DNA from: Casuarius casuarius
Lineage: Eukaryota; Chordata; Aves; Casuariiformes; Casuariidae
Assembly (NCBI GenBank): GCA_003342895.1
Contig: PTFA01000020.1
Span: 6,899,644-6,963,643 of the forward strand
Length of the DNA stretch: 64,000 bases
Direction of reading: 5' to 3'
Positions 25,166 through 38,981 of this stretch are shown piece by piece. Numbering within the stretch: position 1 is the stretch's first letter; every line of letters begins with the position of its first letter. Below the pieces are notes generated by a model. It was not told where the DNA came from. It did not search any database and saw only the letters and a program-made list of their open reading frames with translations. Position numbers and translations under genes: made by a program.

Positions 25166-27247
25166 AAAAAAAAAAAAGGCAGCATTGACAACATAGTAAC
25201 AGTGTTATTTGCATTTATATCCCCATTTGGTACTACTTTGTGTCTAAACTCTTAACGAAAAGTAAGTGATTTCATCTTAAGATTGCAAATGTTCCACTCA
25301 AGCAAAAGGAGTTAGGGGAACATTTCTCCAGCTGGGATGAAGTTCATCCCAGTTATGGAAAGAAAGAATACTGCGTACATGATATGCCATCTGACCCAGG
25401 GAGAGAATCCAGTATAGCCACGAGAAAGACACTAGCAGAATGATCATGTAAGGGTAAGTTTATGAGCATACAGTACTTCCACTTTCCTAACCACATTCAG
25501 ATCTCAAATTAGACTGTAGTAGGAAGTGCGTTGGTTGGTTTTTTTTCCTAGCTAGAGCTTGGAGCTCTTCAATACTTGACAAGGCAAACTTCAAAATACA
25601 TTAAAATAAATCTGGTCAGAAAATTTTTAAAAAAAAAGTAACTTCTCCTTCTAATAGTTGTCTGCAAAAACATTCATAAAAAAAAAAAAAAACAACCTTC
25701 ACTTCCACATCAGAACAGCTTTTTCCACTGATTTTGAACAGGGCAGAGTTTTACCTTTTAAGTTTAAAAAGAGCACAGCTCCACTTCGGAGACTCCTCTA
25801 TGAAGGCTAATACATTCTTCTCCTCACCCTCCTTTCCTCTGGCCACAGTTTACAACTCCTCTTCTTTAGGCATGTTCATGAGACCATTTCTAAGCTGGAT
25901 TGCACACATGATCGAAGTGGGAGAAATAAACAGATTTTTGTTTTTAAACTCAGATCATTTCACTGAGTTGGTTTAAAACATGGCCCAAGAAACCAAGGAA
26001 GGGGAGGGGAAAGCAGGGTTGTCACCTCTGAAACTGGCTTTGTCACCAGAGAAGTCAGTATGGAATCGCACCTCAGATGAAGAAACAATCCCATTTTGCT
26101 GGGCTTCCCACTTTCCTCTTGAGAACACTCAACAGACTTGGCTGTAAAAAATACTGACACTGCTTGGACAGGAACATTTGCCCTTGTGAGCATCTGCAGC
26201 CCACCCCTCTCTCCATCCACCAAAAAGACCCCTCAAAAACAGGTAGATTGAAATGCACTGGTAAATGCATTTAGGAAAAACTATCCCTTATTTGAAACAG
26301 GTAGTATAATCCCACATGACTAGCATTCGAAGCACATTTGCTTGCTCTGCTGCTTTGAAAAAGCAAGCAAGAAGTTTAGTGTTCTTCAGTGTTGCCAGAC
26401 ATCAGCAATGAACTGTGAACAGCTGGGATGTCATCACTGAAACACATAAAACTCCCTAGCGCCCATTGGGAAGCAGTTGGGAACCCATTTCCCTGCCCCC
26501 AGTTCTTCACAAGCACGATTAGCTCCCAAATCATAACATTTCTTTTAAAAAGTTGAGTTTATTTTTTGGCCTATACCTTTTTTTCAGCTGAACTTCCATA
26601 TCCACTTCAATAACCTACTGAAATGGATGCATTTCTAATGATCCTAAATTCATAGTAAAGTGATTGATTCTGGTTTGACTTACTGCAGAAACTTTCCAAA
26701 GCATTACACAAAATAACCTTCTCCCAGCCATTTCAACTGCATCCTTTTCCGGACTGTACAAAATAAAACTTGCACCACCCCATAGAAAGCTCTCACTGTG
26801 GCAGATACCACACAAACCACCAGTCTCTGACCTGAACGGCCTACAATTATACAGATAAACTTGTGAAAAGGACATAACCTCAAACCCACTCACCAACTTG
26901 TTTCCAGAAAAGGCTACCGTATCTTCATTATCCAGAAACAACTTCTAATCAATTCACAGTTACGGGTGAAAGGCTCAACGGCTCGTTAGAGAAGACATGA
27001 GACATCCAAGATATCACTTCAAGTACGTATTTTTATTAATTCAAGTTGTCATTTATTTGGAGCTGTTTCTCTCTGGTCACAGAGTAAACCCCTGCCTGCT
27101 TTACACACCCAACCCTTTCAGACATGCTTTCAGGCTACCAGTCTACATCCTCAAAAGGAATAGTCCCTATTAATCAAGAACAAATAATTTAAGAGTAGAA
27201 GCCTCCAAAATAATTTTTCTTCCAAATACTAATTTGTCATACACAAT

Positions 27248-27321
27248 AACTCTCCTAGTAGTTCTTCAGTCCTCCCCACATACTTTTTCACGTGTGACTG
27301 GGGAGGACTATTAGGAGAGTT
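27248..27321. repeat. Long interrupted hairpin (14-bp plus 9-bp stem)
   Basis: aactctcctagtag (27248-27261) pairs with ctattaggagagtt (27308-27321) with one G.T position. tcctcccca (27270-27278) pairs perfectly with tggggagga (27299-27307). An 8-nt bulge (27262-27269) lies on the left arm and the terminal loop is about 20 nt. It could be a decayed MITE or a structured RNA; the large bulge is unlike a typical microRNA precursor. Confidence 0.7.
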
Positions 27322-28189
27322 TCAAATTCAATCCGCAAAGCTGCCACAGTTACCCACAGTTATAACACAGCCAGAATCCTCGCTGTGGTACCGAGGCCTG
27401 AAACCAAGCGGATGGCAAAGAGGGCACAGGAGCACAGAAGGGCTACTCTCTGATAAAAAAAAAGAAAAAAAAAAAAGTATGTTTTCCACTAACTGCGGCA
27501 CTGACTTCAAATGACAGAGAGGTTGAAGGGTGGCAAGGGAAGGCTGGAAAGGAAGACATGGGGCTGGGAGTTGAAACTACCATCCAGTTTGCAACACTTG
27601 GAAAGACTTGGGGACCAGGCAGTTTTGAAAGGGCTGCTTTTTTAAGTGAGAGAAGTCAAACTGCCAAAAAGAGCCTGCTGAGCTAAGAAGAGAGAAAAAA
27701 TTGTTTGGGAGAAACCCAGGACTCCCCGGAGCAGTGACAGAAGAAGAAGGGAACTGGAATCTATGGTTTTCCAGGGGTAACACCCTTGTTGCATAATACT
27801 TATGACTAATAAATTCATTTTCTCAAATCCATGTTTCTTTGCTTTACCGATATGTGGTTCCTGCTAGGGGTAACTAGAAAATTAAAGCCTCAACTCATAG
27901 CTAGACTGGGGGAAGGTGTGTGAGAGATGGATTAAACTAATCAGAGAGAACAGGTGGGCTAAGCCTGGACCAAAAAAAGCTTTTAAGGGTGTTGTCTCAA
28001 GTTGTATTTCTATTTCTCAAACTACAGGTTAAGCCTGTTCAAGTGCAAGTTTGTTCAGAAACTCAGCAGCTCAGATTTGCTGTTCTTCAAGAGCAAGATG
28101 CTGCTAATCCTGGTTTTGTGCAAGGTTCTTGCAGTTTCTACTAATTGTGGATTTAACTGGAAAACAGAAGCTGGGAGCTGTCACTTTTC

Positions 28190-28620
28190 ATAGACAGCTC
28201 ATAAGATGCCGCGGCTCCCAGGTTTTGACCTTGCACGTGCGCCATTCGCATTCCTCCCCTCTTCTCTAGCACCAGTGTTGTGTATTGTTGATCTCTGGAC
28301 TAAAACAGTGGCTCCATAGCCTGGGGCCAGATTTCCGCTACTCGAGGAGATTAAGCATAACCTGGCATGTAACAGAGATCCTCAGCTAGGAAGCAGGACT
28401 GATCACAGTCTACACCTCGGGGTATGCAAGCCGGTGGGATTCAAAAACCGGATCCAGTCACAGCAGGCTGGTGTCTGTCCAGTGTGACTGCAATCCAGAG
28501 CTGTTCCACGGAAAGCCGGCCAAGCAGCCTATACAGCAAAACACAACGCACCTCACGCACAAGTCACTCAACTATTTGGGAATCAATACTGAAACGGGGA
28601 GGCAGGATTCTTGCTTTCTA
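28190..28620. other. Patch of raised GC and CpG content
   Basis: Contains gatgccgcggctcccagg, cacgtgcgccattcgc, ctactcgagg and further CpGs up to about 28600. The flanks are AT-rich. Open frames at 28424-28684 and 28471-28701 are not recognised. Confidence 0.35.
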
Positions 28621-29559
28621 TTACTGGCCTTGGGAGCCAATTGCTGTTTTACATTTAGCTGTGCTGTTGGTATCAGCTACATGATCTGTGCCTTCTTTTG
28701 ATTGTCCAAGAAGGCCCAGAGCTAGGCACTCGAATATCAAACATCAGCTTCTGCCCCACTTCAGAAAACCAGATCATTTACTCCAAACATAACTGCAGTC
28801 ATAAAACACCCGCTTACTCTCTGCACGCTGAGAAGAGGACGATAACAGACTGCTAAAACAAGTCTCTAATTTAATAAACTCCTGAAAATTGTGTCACGCA
28901 GTAGAAGAGTTGGCTCTTCCTACTGGAGATCTGAACTGACTTTGTGAAAGCTTTTAATTACCACATTAGCAAAATAAGAAGATAAACATGAAGGATACAT
29001 AAATAGTAAAACACTGAGATCAGATTTAAAGCCTTGGGGCTTGTATGCCACAGAGATAAAGCAGTATACAGAAGAGCTTTCCAATGGTGTGATTGCCCAA
29101 GAATTATCTTCAGCAGTAAAATGAGTTTCAGAAGTTGCCATTCTCTTTTCCCTCCTTCTGACCTATAATTTCTGCTCCCACACACTGGAATACCATCTTC
29201 CCACTTGAGCTGGCTCTACGAAAAGCCAGACCACTGACATGGTCAGGATTTAAAAAACAATAAAACACTGGAAAACTGCAACAATCCTAAAAAGGATTAT
29301 TTTAAAACCCAAATCAGGTCTGTCTTCCAGCCTATGGCCCAGCCCCACTGCGAGTTACATTAGCACAGGAGAAGGCTTGACAAGCTACAGGGGGTGTGTG
29401 GGAATAAACAGCCACACAGAGTGATGAGAAGGATGGGAAATTCTCAATTTCTTCTTTTGCTTCCCTGGAATTATAAAAAGGCTACACTTTCTCTGTCAGT
29501 GCAAGACTGCCAGCAGCAGGAACCAAAGCAAAGAAAAAGAAAACCCCAAAACTTTACCG

Positions 29560-29571
29560 CCCCCCCCCCCC
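29560..29571 (+). repeat. C12 homopolymer
   Basis: Twelve consecutive C bases, followed by aaattag. Confidence 0.95.
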
Positions 29572-29751
29572 AAATTAGTAAATGAAAATGAAAGGAAAAA
29601 TATATTTTCAGCTGTCCCTTCCTCACAAGGGTCAAGCTGATCTTTCAGTTATTCACAGCTCATTTTCTCAAGTGACAGCTAAACTGGAAGCTGTTCAAAT
29701 CTATATTTATATTTAAAGATAACAGTCAATGAGAAGTACACTCACAGACCT

Positions 29752-29780
29752 CCCCCCCCCCCAAAAAAAAAAAAAAAAAA
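29752..29780 (+). repeat. C11 then A18 homopolymer pair
   Basis: Eleven C bases (29752-29762) run directly into eighteen A bases (29763-29780). No SINE or processed pseudogene body was recognised next to the A run. Confidence 0.95.
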
Positions 29781-29799
29781 GGTGAGCAGGACCTATGCA

Positions 29800-32100
29800 A
29801 GGTATTTTGCAATCTGGGACTGGAAGGAGACTCGCTGTTTTCCACTATAATTAATCTAATTGAAAAACTGGAAAAAAAAATTAAACCTAATCCTGTTTAA
29901 AATTGGCAGCCTCATATTAAAATATCATTTATATCAGTACATTAAGAGAAAAATGAAGCTTTTGCAAATGTTTTGGCTTAACATGGCAGTGACATATTCA
30001 ATGAGAAGTGGGGTTTTATCTTGTTACATAAAACAAATGCAAGTTGTATAACATCACTCTAAACATTAAATTGTTGTGAAAGAGAATGTGTGAATGAGCA
30101 GATTGGATTTCAGAAATAAAAAACAGAGAAAAACGATGCCTCTAAAACTTAAATTAACTGAATGATAATTCTCTGTGGCTACATTTTAGCAGTTTTCTAA
30201 CCAGCCCATCAGTTGTGAAGGCCGATAGAGAGAGGAGAGATTTGCCTAAAGTGAAGATAAAATCTTCTCTTGTGAAAGTCAATACATCTTCTTAAGCTAG
30301 AAAAAAAAGGTCCCTAAACATTCGTAACTACAATCAGTAATTGTCATTAAAAGCTCTCATTATATAGAGTAAGTGTAATTAGAGCATCCTGCCCTCTCAG
30401 GGTGCAGCACACAGAGAATGCTGGAAGGATTCATAAATTAGTGCCAAATCAGTCTCGTTCCCATCTACCATGCAATCTGCTGTAAAAGAGAAAAATTGTA
30501 TTTACACACATTAAGGGAAAGCCCACTGGCCTCTACAAAATTAGCCTAAACACGAAATGCAGTTATTTGAGGGACTCCCTATTTCATTATGTATCTTAGA
30601 AATAAAAGGGATAAAGTTTGCCATCAATAACGCTGAACATATCTGCTGAACCCCGCAGATTCCAGGGCATTAATAATTTAAACTCTTATGGGAATTTTGT
30701 CACGGTGGAGATAGGACTTGTCTGCAAACGGAGCTCAGGGGATGTTCAATATGATCTATTTTAGTATACACACACAATTGCTACATTTATCATGATGCAG
30801 AGGAAAAGAATGGTTCTTTCTTAAGGACTTCAGAAATGTTTTTCTGTAATTTACACAATAAAACCTCTGAGTATTTCTAATAAAAATCCCAGGCTCTAAA
30901 AAGATATTGTCATGAGAATTATACTGAAAAGGTTTCTTCTCTCCCCACCGCTATCATTTATTTACGTACAGTGGTATTCATGAACACATCATAAAGTGGG
31001 AAGGGGAGTCAGCAATCCAGCTGGCTGATAGCAGTGCTGTCTATGCAAGATGCTACTGTAAGCACAGATATCGTATGAAATTACAGCCTAAGCAGATAAA
31101 GCTATTTGTTTGACTCAAATATTTATATGTATAAGGGCAAATCTAACAGTTCTGCATGTAGAGCAGTCAGTTACATGCACAATTACTAGACCCCAATGCA
31201 AAATCCCCTTTTTGCACAGGCCAGTGGTAAGCACAAAAAGCATATAATCTTTCGAGATACTCAAAATGTTACTTGTTAGTGTAACATAAATTAAATTCAG
31301 GCATTTGTTCAACAGCTAATCTAGAGTAACTCCAGATATGGACACTTTTATGCTGTAACAATAGTATTTGTGTTCTAATTTAACCTAACCATCTTTCATA
31401 CTCTTGTTCCTGGATGGAAGCATGCTCGCTCAAATGGAGTAGGCAAGAAAAATCATCTTTTAAAAGCAAGCCCTAATTCTTACAATATCATTTCAGAAAA
31501 AAACTGTTCTGTCCGCACACTTTTAAACCCCCCACCTTCATGATGCCGTGATTCAGCATGCATCGCAGTTCCCAAGTGGCAGAAGAGCTGATGCTCTGCT
31601 ACAAAGTTTAAGCACTGTAGGAGCTACTGCAGTACTTACAATCCCAGTAAAGTCCCTCAAAATATTTAATTTGCTAAAGCTCCATTTTAAAAACAATTCA
31701 GTCAATGAACTTATAAGCAATCTGAAAGAGAGTCTTAACTAACAGCACAAGACATGGCTCAGCATCTTAGCTCTTCAGCTGATTAGCTTTTCACCGTGAT
31801 TTAAAGTAATCCACATACAAACTAAAGGATAGCATCCAAAGGCTTTGCAAGATTATTGCCTGATTAGCAATAAAAAGTCCCTATGAGTGCAATTGAAGAA
31901 CTTTATCATATAATGTCATAAAACAATTATTTTTCTATTGAGATATGTGTAACAGAATCAGCTTGGAAAACCTAATTCAAAAGTTTATCACTGTAGCAGC
32001 TCCTACTCAATGTTAGCACCCTGAAGTGCTATGTTCCTGTCACAGCTTAAGCATGTTATGTTAGTGTTAGCTCTCAGAGGATCACTTGGGCACAGGCTCC
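29800..32100. other. Intronic DNA, nothing specific recognised
   Basis: Very AT-rich unique sequence. The part at about 30355-30560 has many taatt/attaa words (aagtgtaattagagcatcct) and little low-complexity sequence. It could be conserved non-coding DNA, but this cannot be judged without an alignment. Confidence 0.45.
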
Positions 32101-32109
32101 TGTATTTCT

Positions 32110-32540
32110 GATGGAAAGAACGAAGTGCAGGAGGGCGAACAGCCCTAGACAGATGACACGTGGCAGCCTTGCGCAGAGGGAGCAGGAGGGACAGCTGTGG
32201 TGCGTGCACCCTCCTCCCGAAATAACAGGAGCTCCCAGACGGGGATGCCTCAGGGTATCCCCAGCCCACCCTGACACACAGGCTGCCGTTCTTCCTCCCT
32301 TCCGCCCCGAAGCCACCGCTGCCCGAGCACTCCCACCCCGAGGGCTGCCAACCCCTTGCCCTCCCACTCCTCAAGTACGTCCTAACTGGGACCTGCCCAT
32401 GGTCTTCCTGACCCAAATGCTTCCCCAGTGCAAACCTCCACTTTGCCTGCTCAGACATGTCGGTGCCCTACTGAGCTCAGAGGCCAGCTGGAGCTCCCTC
32501 GTGCTCGTTCTCTGGGAAGAGAGAAGTCCTTGTTCCTACT
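32110..32540. other. GC- and CpG-rich block in intron
   Basis: About 430 bases of GC-rich DNA with roughly 20 CpGs, densest at 32200-32370. Open frames overlap on both strands (plus 32111-32680; minus 32003-32458 and 32074-32367), as expected from high GC. The peptides are rich in P, R, A and S and match no family I know. A small intronic CpG island or an old GC-rich insertion are both possible. Confidence 0.5.
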
Positions 32541-35500
32541 CTGGCAGGGCTTTAAGAAATCCACGCGCCAACTATATACACCATTTATCTGGACGGTCTA
32601 TGGGCAGAGGCAGTGACTACTGCTGGTGCAAAACATGCCTGGAAGTCTTAATCCAGATCATGCTAATTTATGCTGCTTGAACAGATTTATGAAACAGCTT
32701 TATCATAAGACTGTAGCGGTTTTCTGTCAGTGATAAACTATGGCCTTTCTGGTTCCTACAAGCAAGCACAATAATTATTTGGGAAAGGCTGTAGAGGTTT
32801 TAAGGAATGTGAAAACAATTTCAACAGCAAATAAAACAAACTACACCACTTTCCATATATTACAGATGATATAATTTTCCGTATATTATTTTATAAGAGT
32901 GATTTGAGATGTTAATACAAGTTCAGTTAGCACTATAACTGTGCTGCTGTCTGAATTAGCATAACAATTTTAACTTGGAGAGTTAAAAGAGATCAGACTG
33001 AAAGATAAAAAAGACAGCATAATCTTTTGCAAGCATTTATGGTCCAATAAACACGCCACAGCTTGAGGCAGGAGGACTCTGGTAAGTTATTTTTCCAAAC
33101 ATCTTCAGAGTGATGTACCCCATTTTGACAGGGGGGAGGACAAGCCCCCATTAGCACTTCGTTTTGGGGACTAAACAAAATGAGGTACTAATGATAAAAT
33201 TGTATTTTTGTATTTTAGTTCTCTGACTTGAATACATAAACCAACTGACTAGACTTGGGAACTCAAGGACAAAAGACCTGGGATCGCAGGCACCAGGACC
33301 AATTCTTCTGGGAGACCCACGTTCTAACTAGAAGGGGAGGGAGTAAAAATAAAAAACCATGCTTGTATTTTATTAACTGAGTGAGCAGACTAAGCAATAA
33401 GGCAGTAATCTATAAATACCAAGCTTCATCTACATTTTATTGTTTTGTAAGATGCCTGTGTTACAGCTGTATTCTTAGTTTGTCTTTTAACTATTTACTA
33501 AAAAGAGAGAAAGCAGTCGTAATAAATACATTTTATACACAAGTTCACATAACAATTCTTTGCCAGGGAAACAATACAATCTATAAAATGAATCGTCTCT
33601 GCACTTTTGCTCCAATTCCTTTAATTGGCCTGGAAAACAAAAATGAAAGATGGATAGAAACTATTTCTGAGAGTCAATGAGCAAGAAAATCTTACTGAAT
33701 ACGCTATATATAAATTATTTTTTTTAAAAAAGTAAGATGTGCATCAGTATTTTGTTGACTGCTCTATTGCAGTGTGTTATCTGAATTATGAATGGGCCAA
33801 GTGATCTTTCTGGGGACTTTGTATGACTTCCTACAACTCTCCAACTACTGTAAGGAACTTACTTCTGTAGCACAGAGGAAGATTCAATGACTGGTACTGG
33901 AGGAACAAAAATGCATGTCTCTAAGCACCAGTTAACAGAAACGAGAGAGAAATAAACTGCAAGTCTAGGTGCCTGTGGGTAGAAGTACATGTAAAACAGT
34001 GAAAATGAATGGATGTCTGGGATTTATTTATTCTTCCTATGGAAAAAATAAAGTAGACATATGCAAAACATTTGAAAAGATTATAAATCGTTAAAAATTT
34101 CAAATGACTAGTTTGCTAGCTACATGTTGTCTATCTCCCAGAAAGCAGCTGACAGTTATTTGGATATCTGTCCACTATAAGGCAGGGGAAGCGCTGGTGC
34201 TACAGTTTCATTTAAGGAGGGCAGAGTATATCATTACCTGCCCTAGGAAGGCTGTGTGGTGAGAGCCAAACAGAGGAGAGGAAGAGAAATCCAGCCAGAT
34301 GCTGGTAGTCATGGCTGTATTGGCTGCTGCTGTTTGCCTTACCAGAAACGACAGCGCATTATCTTATATTATGTATGACCCTTTTCAAGTCAGAATGTTG
34401 AAATACAGAGTTTTAAAATAAAGAATGATTAAATGCATTTTATTTTGTAAAAGTTCAAATAAAACAGCACTTCCATCACATGATATCATGTGGGTTTTTG
34501 AAGGAATTGCTATCTCAACTGGCAGAAACAATAATTCAAGCCTAGTTCAAACAAAAGAAAAATGTATTTTAGAAGTTGGGTTATACTATAGAGGTTTTAT
34601 TTTTGTGTGATAGGCAAAATTAAGTCCAACAGTTTTTAAGCTTAGGTGTGTGGACATAACCTTCCAGGGAAGGAGCAGAATGCCTGCCTGCACCTGACTT
34701 TTAAAGGGAGCAGGTAGGGTGTTTGAGTAGTTCCATACGGGTTTCCAAGATAAATTTAGGTAATTCTAGAGGAGAGAGGAAGTGGCTTTATTGCTAAGTC
34801 ACATTGCTTATTTTTACAAAACCACAAGCCATAATTAATCTAAAGCTAGACGTGCTTTTGGGCAGTCCAGTGTAGGCAGCTATAGATGACACGGCCTCCA
34901 ATCAGTCTACCAATTACTAGAGAGGCAATGTTTTCTCTCCAAGAAAAGGCAGATGACAAAGGTGCTGGGAGAGGCCAGCAGTGTGGTAGAAGGGACCAGG
35001 CAAGAACAGGCCATGAGTTAGCCTAGCTGTATCTATCCTGTCAGAGTACAGCACTTCTCAAAAATATGTTCCTAAGATGCAGAGAGGATTAGTGGCTGCC
35101 CCTTTTATTTATTTATAGCTTAGAGCTTTGCATAAAAACATCTTTCATAAAAGTTTATAGCTAGTGGCTAGTGTCGATAGAAGAACAACAAAACCCAAAT
35201 CTCAGCCTCCTACTAATGAAGAGTTCCAGCGGAAATGAGACCACCTAGACAGCATCTACCTCTCTAGCTTGCAGGGACTCAAGGTTAGGAAAACCAAAGA
35301 AGTTCAGTCACCTTTCTCAGCATCACTGTGTTGGACATACAGTCAACATGTGTGTATGCTTCTGGAGTCTGGATGTCATTTTTGCCAAACTTTTCTTCAA
35401 TCTATTCTTTAAGCAATGCAATTCTCAACATTTTTAAACATGTAAAAATGTTATCAGTGCAAGGGTAAACCCTATCATATAAAATTAATTGGAAATCCTT

Positions 35501-37561
35501 ACTTTATCTCTTACTATTAACCATGAGAATTTGAATAAGCCAGCAAAGATCGTTTTCCTGGTCATCTCTTCCAATATAATTTTCCAGTTCGTTACGGCCC
35601 AGAGACAGTTCTTATTATCCTGACCTTCTTTTGACTTATTTCAGAGGATTACTATAGCTACCTGCATCTTTGCAAGCAGGGCACTTCAGACTTCATCTTC
35701 TACGATTCTTATTCAGTGCATGTACCCAGGCAACAGGAAAGAAGTAGTACAAAAATCTTAAATGGCAATGGCATGGAGAACACACTAGCTTTTATTTACT
35801 TTATTCTTCATTTTTACCCCACCAAAGAAAGCTGAACATCTACATGAAATAACCCTCATTACAACCAAATTTCCTCAACCATATACAGGATATTTACAGA
35901 CTATGGACAAACTCCTCCAGTCAGCATGGAACTGCTGCCAATGTGACTACCAGACCCCACGAGCAGATGGACGAAACAATATTGTCTATTAAAAAAAACA
36001 AAACAAAAAAACCCACTACAATGTAATTTAGTAAGTAGCAAAGTAGCAGACCCAGGAAATATCTACTAACAAAAAATCCTGCTAAGCTATCCCTTTCTTG
36101 TAGTCATTCTAGGCAACAGAGGACTGCTGAGTCCCTGTTGTCGTCTCCTCCATTAGCTGGATCTTAGACTACTGCCGACATCCTACCACACTCTTATCAT
36201 ATGACAGTTAAGGGTGAGAAGAAAATGGATTGTCTCTCGTGCTGAGCAGGGCCTCAGTCCTGCTGCTCACTTTAAGAGATCCTGTCTCCCAATCCACTTC
36301 CAATTCTAACTGACCAGAGATTTAGACCTTCTACAGATTGATTACTGGCTCCAGACACCTGATAAGTCATGACAAAATTAAATTTACAGCCTATTAGTAG
36401 GTTCCTGAGTTGCTGGAAGAGAAGCAAACACACTCACCCATCTCCCTATGTTCTTCTACCAAAACCCTAACAACAAGCAGCTTTCTACCTCCCGCATCAA
36501 TAAGGCACCAGGTGAAATTTCACTCCGACATCTACATATCATGAGGCATAATGTCCACACCAAGCCTACAACATCCAGTAAAGAGATATATAAATTAACA
36601 GCTTTTACCACTTTCACTGAAGCATTAAAAAGGATCGGCCACAATTAAATTTCCCAGTGTCTGCAGCTTTGTGCAGCGACACTACTAACATTCAGCCTCC
36701 TTTGTTTATAGAAGTTATATTTACACGCAATTGTGTTTGCAGCACAAGTTCCTGTAAAACACAAGATCTGCAAATAAATGTACACTATGCATGTATCTAG
36801 CTGCATTATATACTCCCTTTCTAGAGCAAAACTTACAAAAGGAAGCAAATTCTGTTAGCTGCTCATCAAGTACAGTTAAAGAGATTATAAAGAAAAAAAT
36901 CTTAAATACAAAAGGCACTTTTTCCCTAACTGCTGAACTATCTCGCATAATAAAATTAATAATTTAACTATCTGAAACTTCACACGTGCAGGGCACTGCA
37001 AGCAGACCACTGGCATTTTCACTTCAAATTTATATAGTCTTTAGTCAGTACACTTCATCTGCATTTCTAACACCTGCTTCAGTCAGCTGTGAAGTGCAAT
37101 GTTATCTATAAAAATCTTCTTTCATCTTCATACTGTCCATCCAACAAAAAATTATATGATGGGAGATAATTATTTGACTTTAGAAAGGATATGAAACTTT
37201 TCACACGTTTTTTGATCATTTCTTGAAAGATATGCTCACATATTTGACATTCCATTTTATTAAAAGGTTTGGTTTTTTTAAAAAACTCCAGTTTTCACAT
37301 TATTCATGTTATCTAATCCTATGTAATATATTTCTCCTTCAAACAGTTAACATTAATTTTCCATACAGGAGTAAAAATGTGGGAAAGAACCTACACCACA
37401 ATTAAGCAATGAGGCACGACAGGGTGTGCATTTTCAGGCCACTAGCACAGGCCTCTCACATGTACTGGGAGGCAGGAGGAAGCAGCTAGAAAGACTTTTA
37501 CTGCTCAAGAAGGGCATCAGTGCTAGCACCTGTATCATACCACAGTGCAAAGTGATAGATT

Positions 37562-37593
37562 AAGAATAACCGCATGCAAGAATAACCACATAC
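37562..37593 (+). repeat. Two-copy 16-bp tandem duplication
   Basis: aagaataaccgcatgc followed by aagaataaccacatac, 14 of 16 identical. Confidence 0.85.
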
Positions 37594-38812
37594 AGCTTTC
37601 ATTCAGTGTGCTAAGCTAGGCATAAAAGCTATTCCCAGTCATCCATGGATGCACGGCCTCTGCCAAGTTAAACACTAAGCAGATAAAGACATCCAGTCAA
37701 AGTGTTCATTTTTGAGCTTTCAAGATATTAGTTTAAAAAGAAAAGACAGTGTGAAGCACAGTTTATTAATAAAGGAACAATACTCCATCTTCATATATTA
37801 AGGTATAAAATACTTTCTATTTGACATGCCATTTAGATACAAATAAAGCATTATTTTTAGGGGGAAATAAAAAAAAATAGCCCTGTCAAATGCTTAACCC
37901 TGTCAGAGGTCACCTGCCGTGCTTTCAGTGTGACCCTATTTTGTATGACATAATCAATTTTTCATAGACAAAGTCAGAAGATGAACTAGTCTGACTTTCC
38001 ACCCAACAACAGGGAAAGAACACGATGCAACCATTCCTGCAACAAGACATTCCACTGGAGTTGACCAAGAACCTACCTTTAGAAAAGTTTCTAGAAAAGG
38101 AACTATGCGTCACAATCTTTTTAAAAAGTAGAAGCAACAGATAAACAATTTACTTATCGTTTCACATTACTAGAGTAATTCTTTGCGGGTGTGATGGGGA
38201 GGAAAGTGGAATGAATAAGTTGGAAAGAGGATTCAGAGAGGTGGAAAGGAGTTGAATTTGCTCACGTCTCATTCTAGAATGGTGAAAAACTGGATGAATA
38301 AGCCTGAGTCTCAAGACAGGCGAAGGAAAGATCTCCAGGACAGTACTTTATACAAAAAGTCCAAATAAAACTCTTCTAGGCCACTGACAGCCTAGAAGTC
38401 ACCATCAGTGGTTGATTAACAGTGTTAAAAGAGTAATGACAGACCATTAAGATATTTCTCCCCTCCTTCACAGTAACTGATATTTTCAAGCGTGTGCCAT
38501 TACGGATGAAAGCTATAGATTGTTTTAAAACCTTGAAGACCTTAAGGAAAAATAATAACAAAAGCAGCCTCTCAGCAACAGCACAAGCATAGCCCTTCAA
38601 AAATAAAAGGTCAGCATTAATAAATACAAGTTTCCAAAGGAAATTCAAATTTTATGATAGTCATGCCTTCCCGGATAGTTTGGTTAAACTTTTGACCTAA
38701 CTTTCAGCATTTCCACTAAGACAGTATTTGTCACCTTGACTGCAAGGTAAATGGCTTGCAGTCAGCCACCTTACAGTAAAAATGATGTCCCTCTTCTCTT
38801 TACCCCAAGAGA

Positions 38813-38842
38813 CTGGGGACTGACAATCTGGGGACTGACAAT
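38813..38842 (+). repeat. Perfect 15-bp tandem duplication
   Basis: ctggggactgacaat occurs twice in direct succession without a mismatch, suggesting a recent slippage event. Confidence 0.9.
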
Positions 38843-38970
38843 TTTTGCTCAGGCACAGTTCAAAATGAACAACAAATAAAAACATCCAGATCGAGACAGA
38901 GCTTTAGACTATTCCACAGCAGCAAAGAAGCTTAATAAATAAATGTGTGGGGTTTTTTTTCCCTCAAACA

Positions 38971-38981
38971 CCCCCCCCCCC
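38971..38981 (+). repeat. C11 homopolymer
   Basis: Eleven C bases following a T8 run and ccctcaaaca. Confidence 0.95.

Larger units (their letters stand above)
20050..27240. other. Intronic DNA with an AT/CA-rich tract, otherwise unremarkable
   Basis: Unique AT-rich sequence. It includes an 11-bp tandem duplication (atagactgtt, 22287-22308), A runs at about 25171-25182 and 25680-25693, and the tracts listed separately. No gene recognised. Confidence 0.55.

Noticed and set aside
32111..32680. 189-codon plus-strand open frame
   Set aside because: It lies in a GC-rich block where several frames on both strands are open at once, ends in AT-rich sequence with no recognisable protein, and has no known domain.
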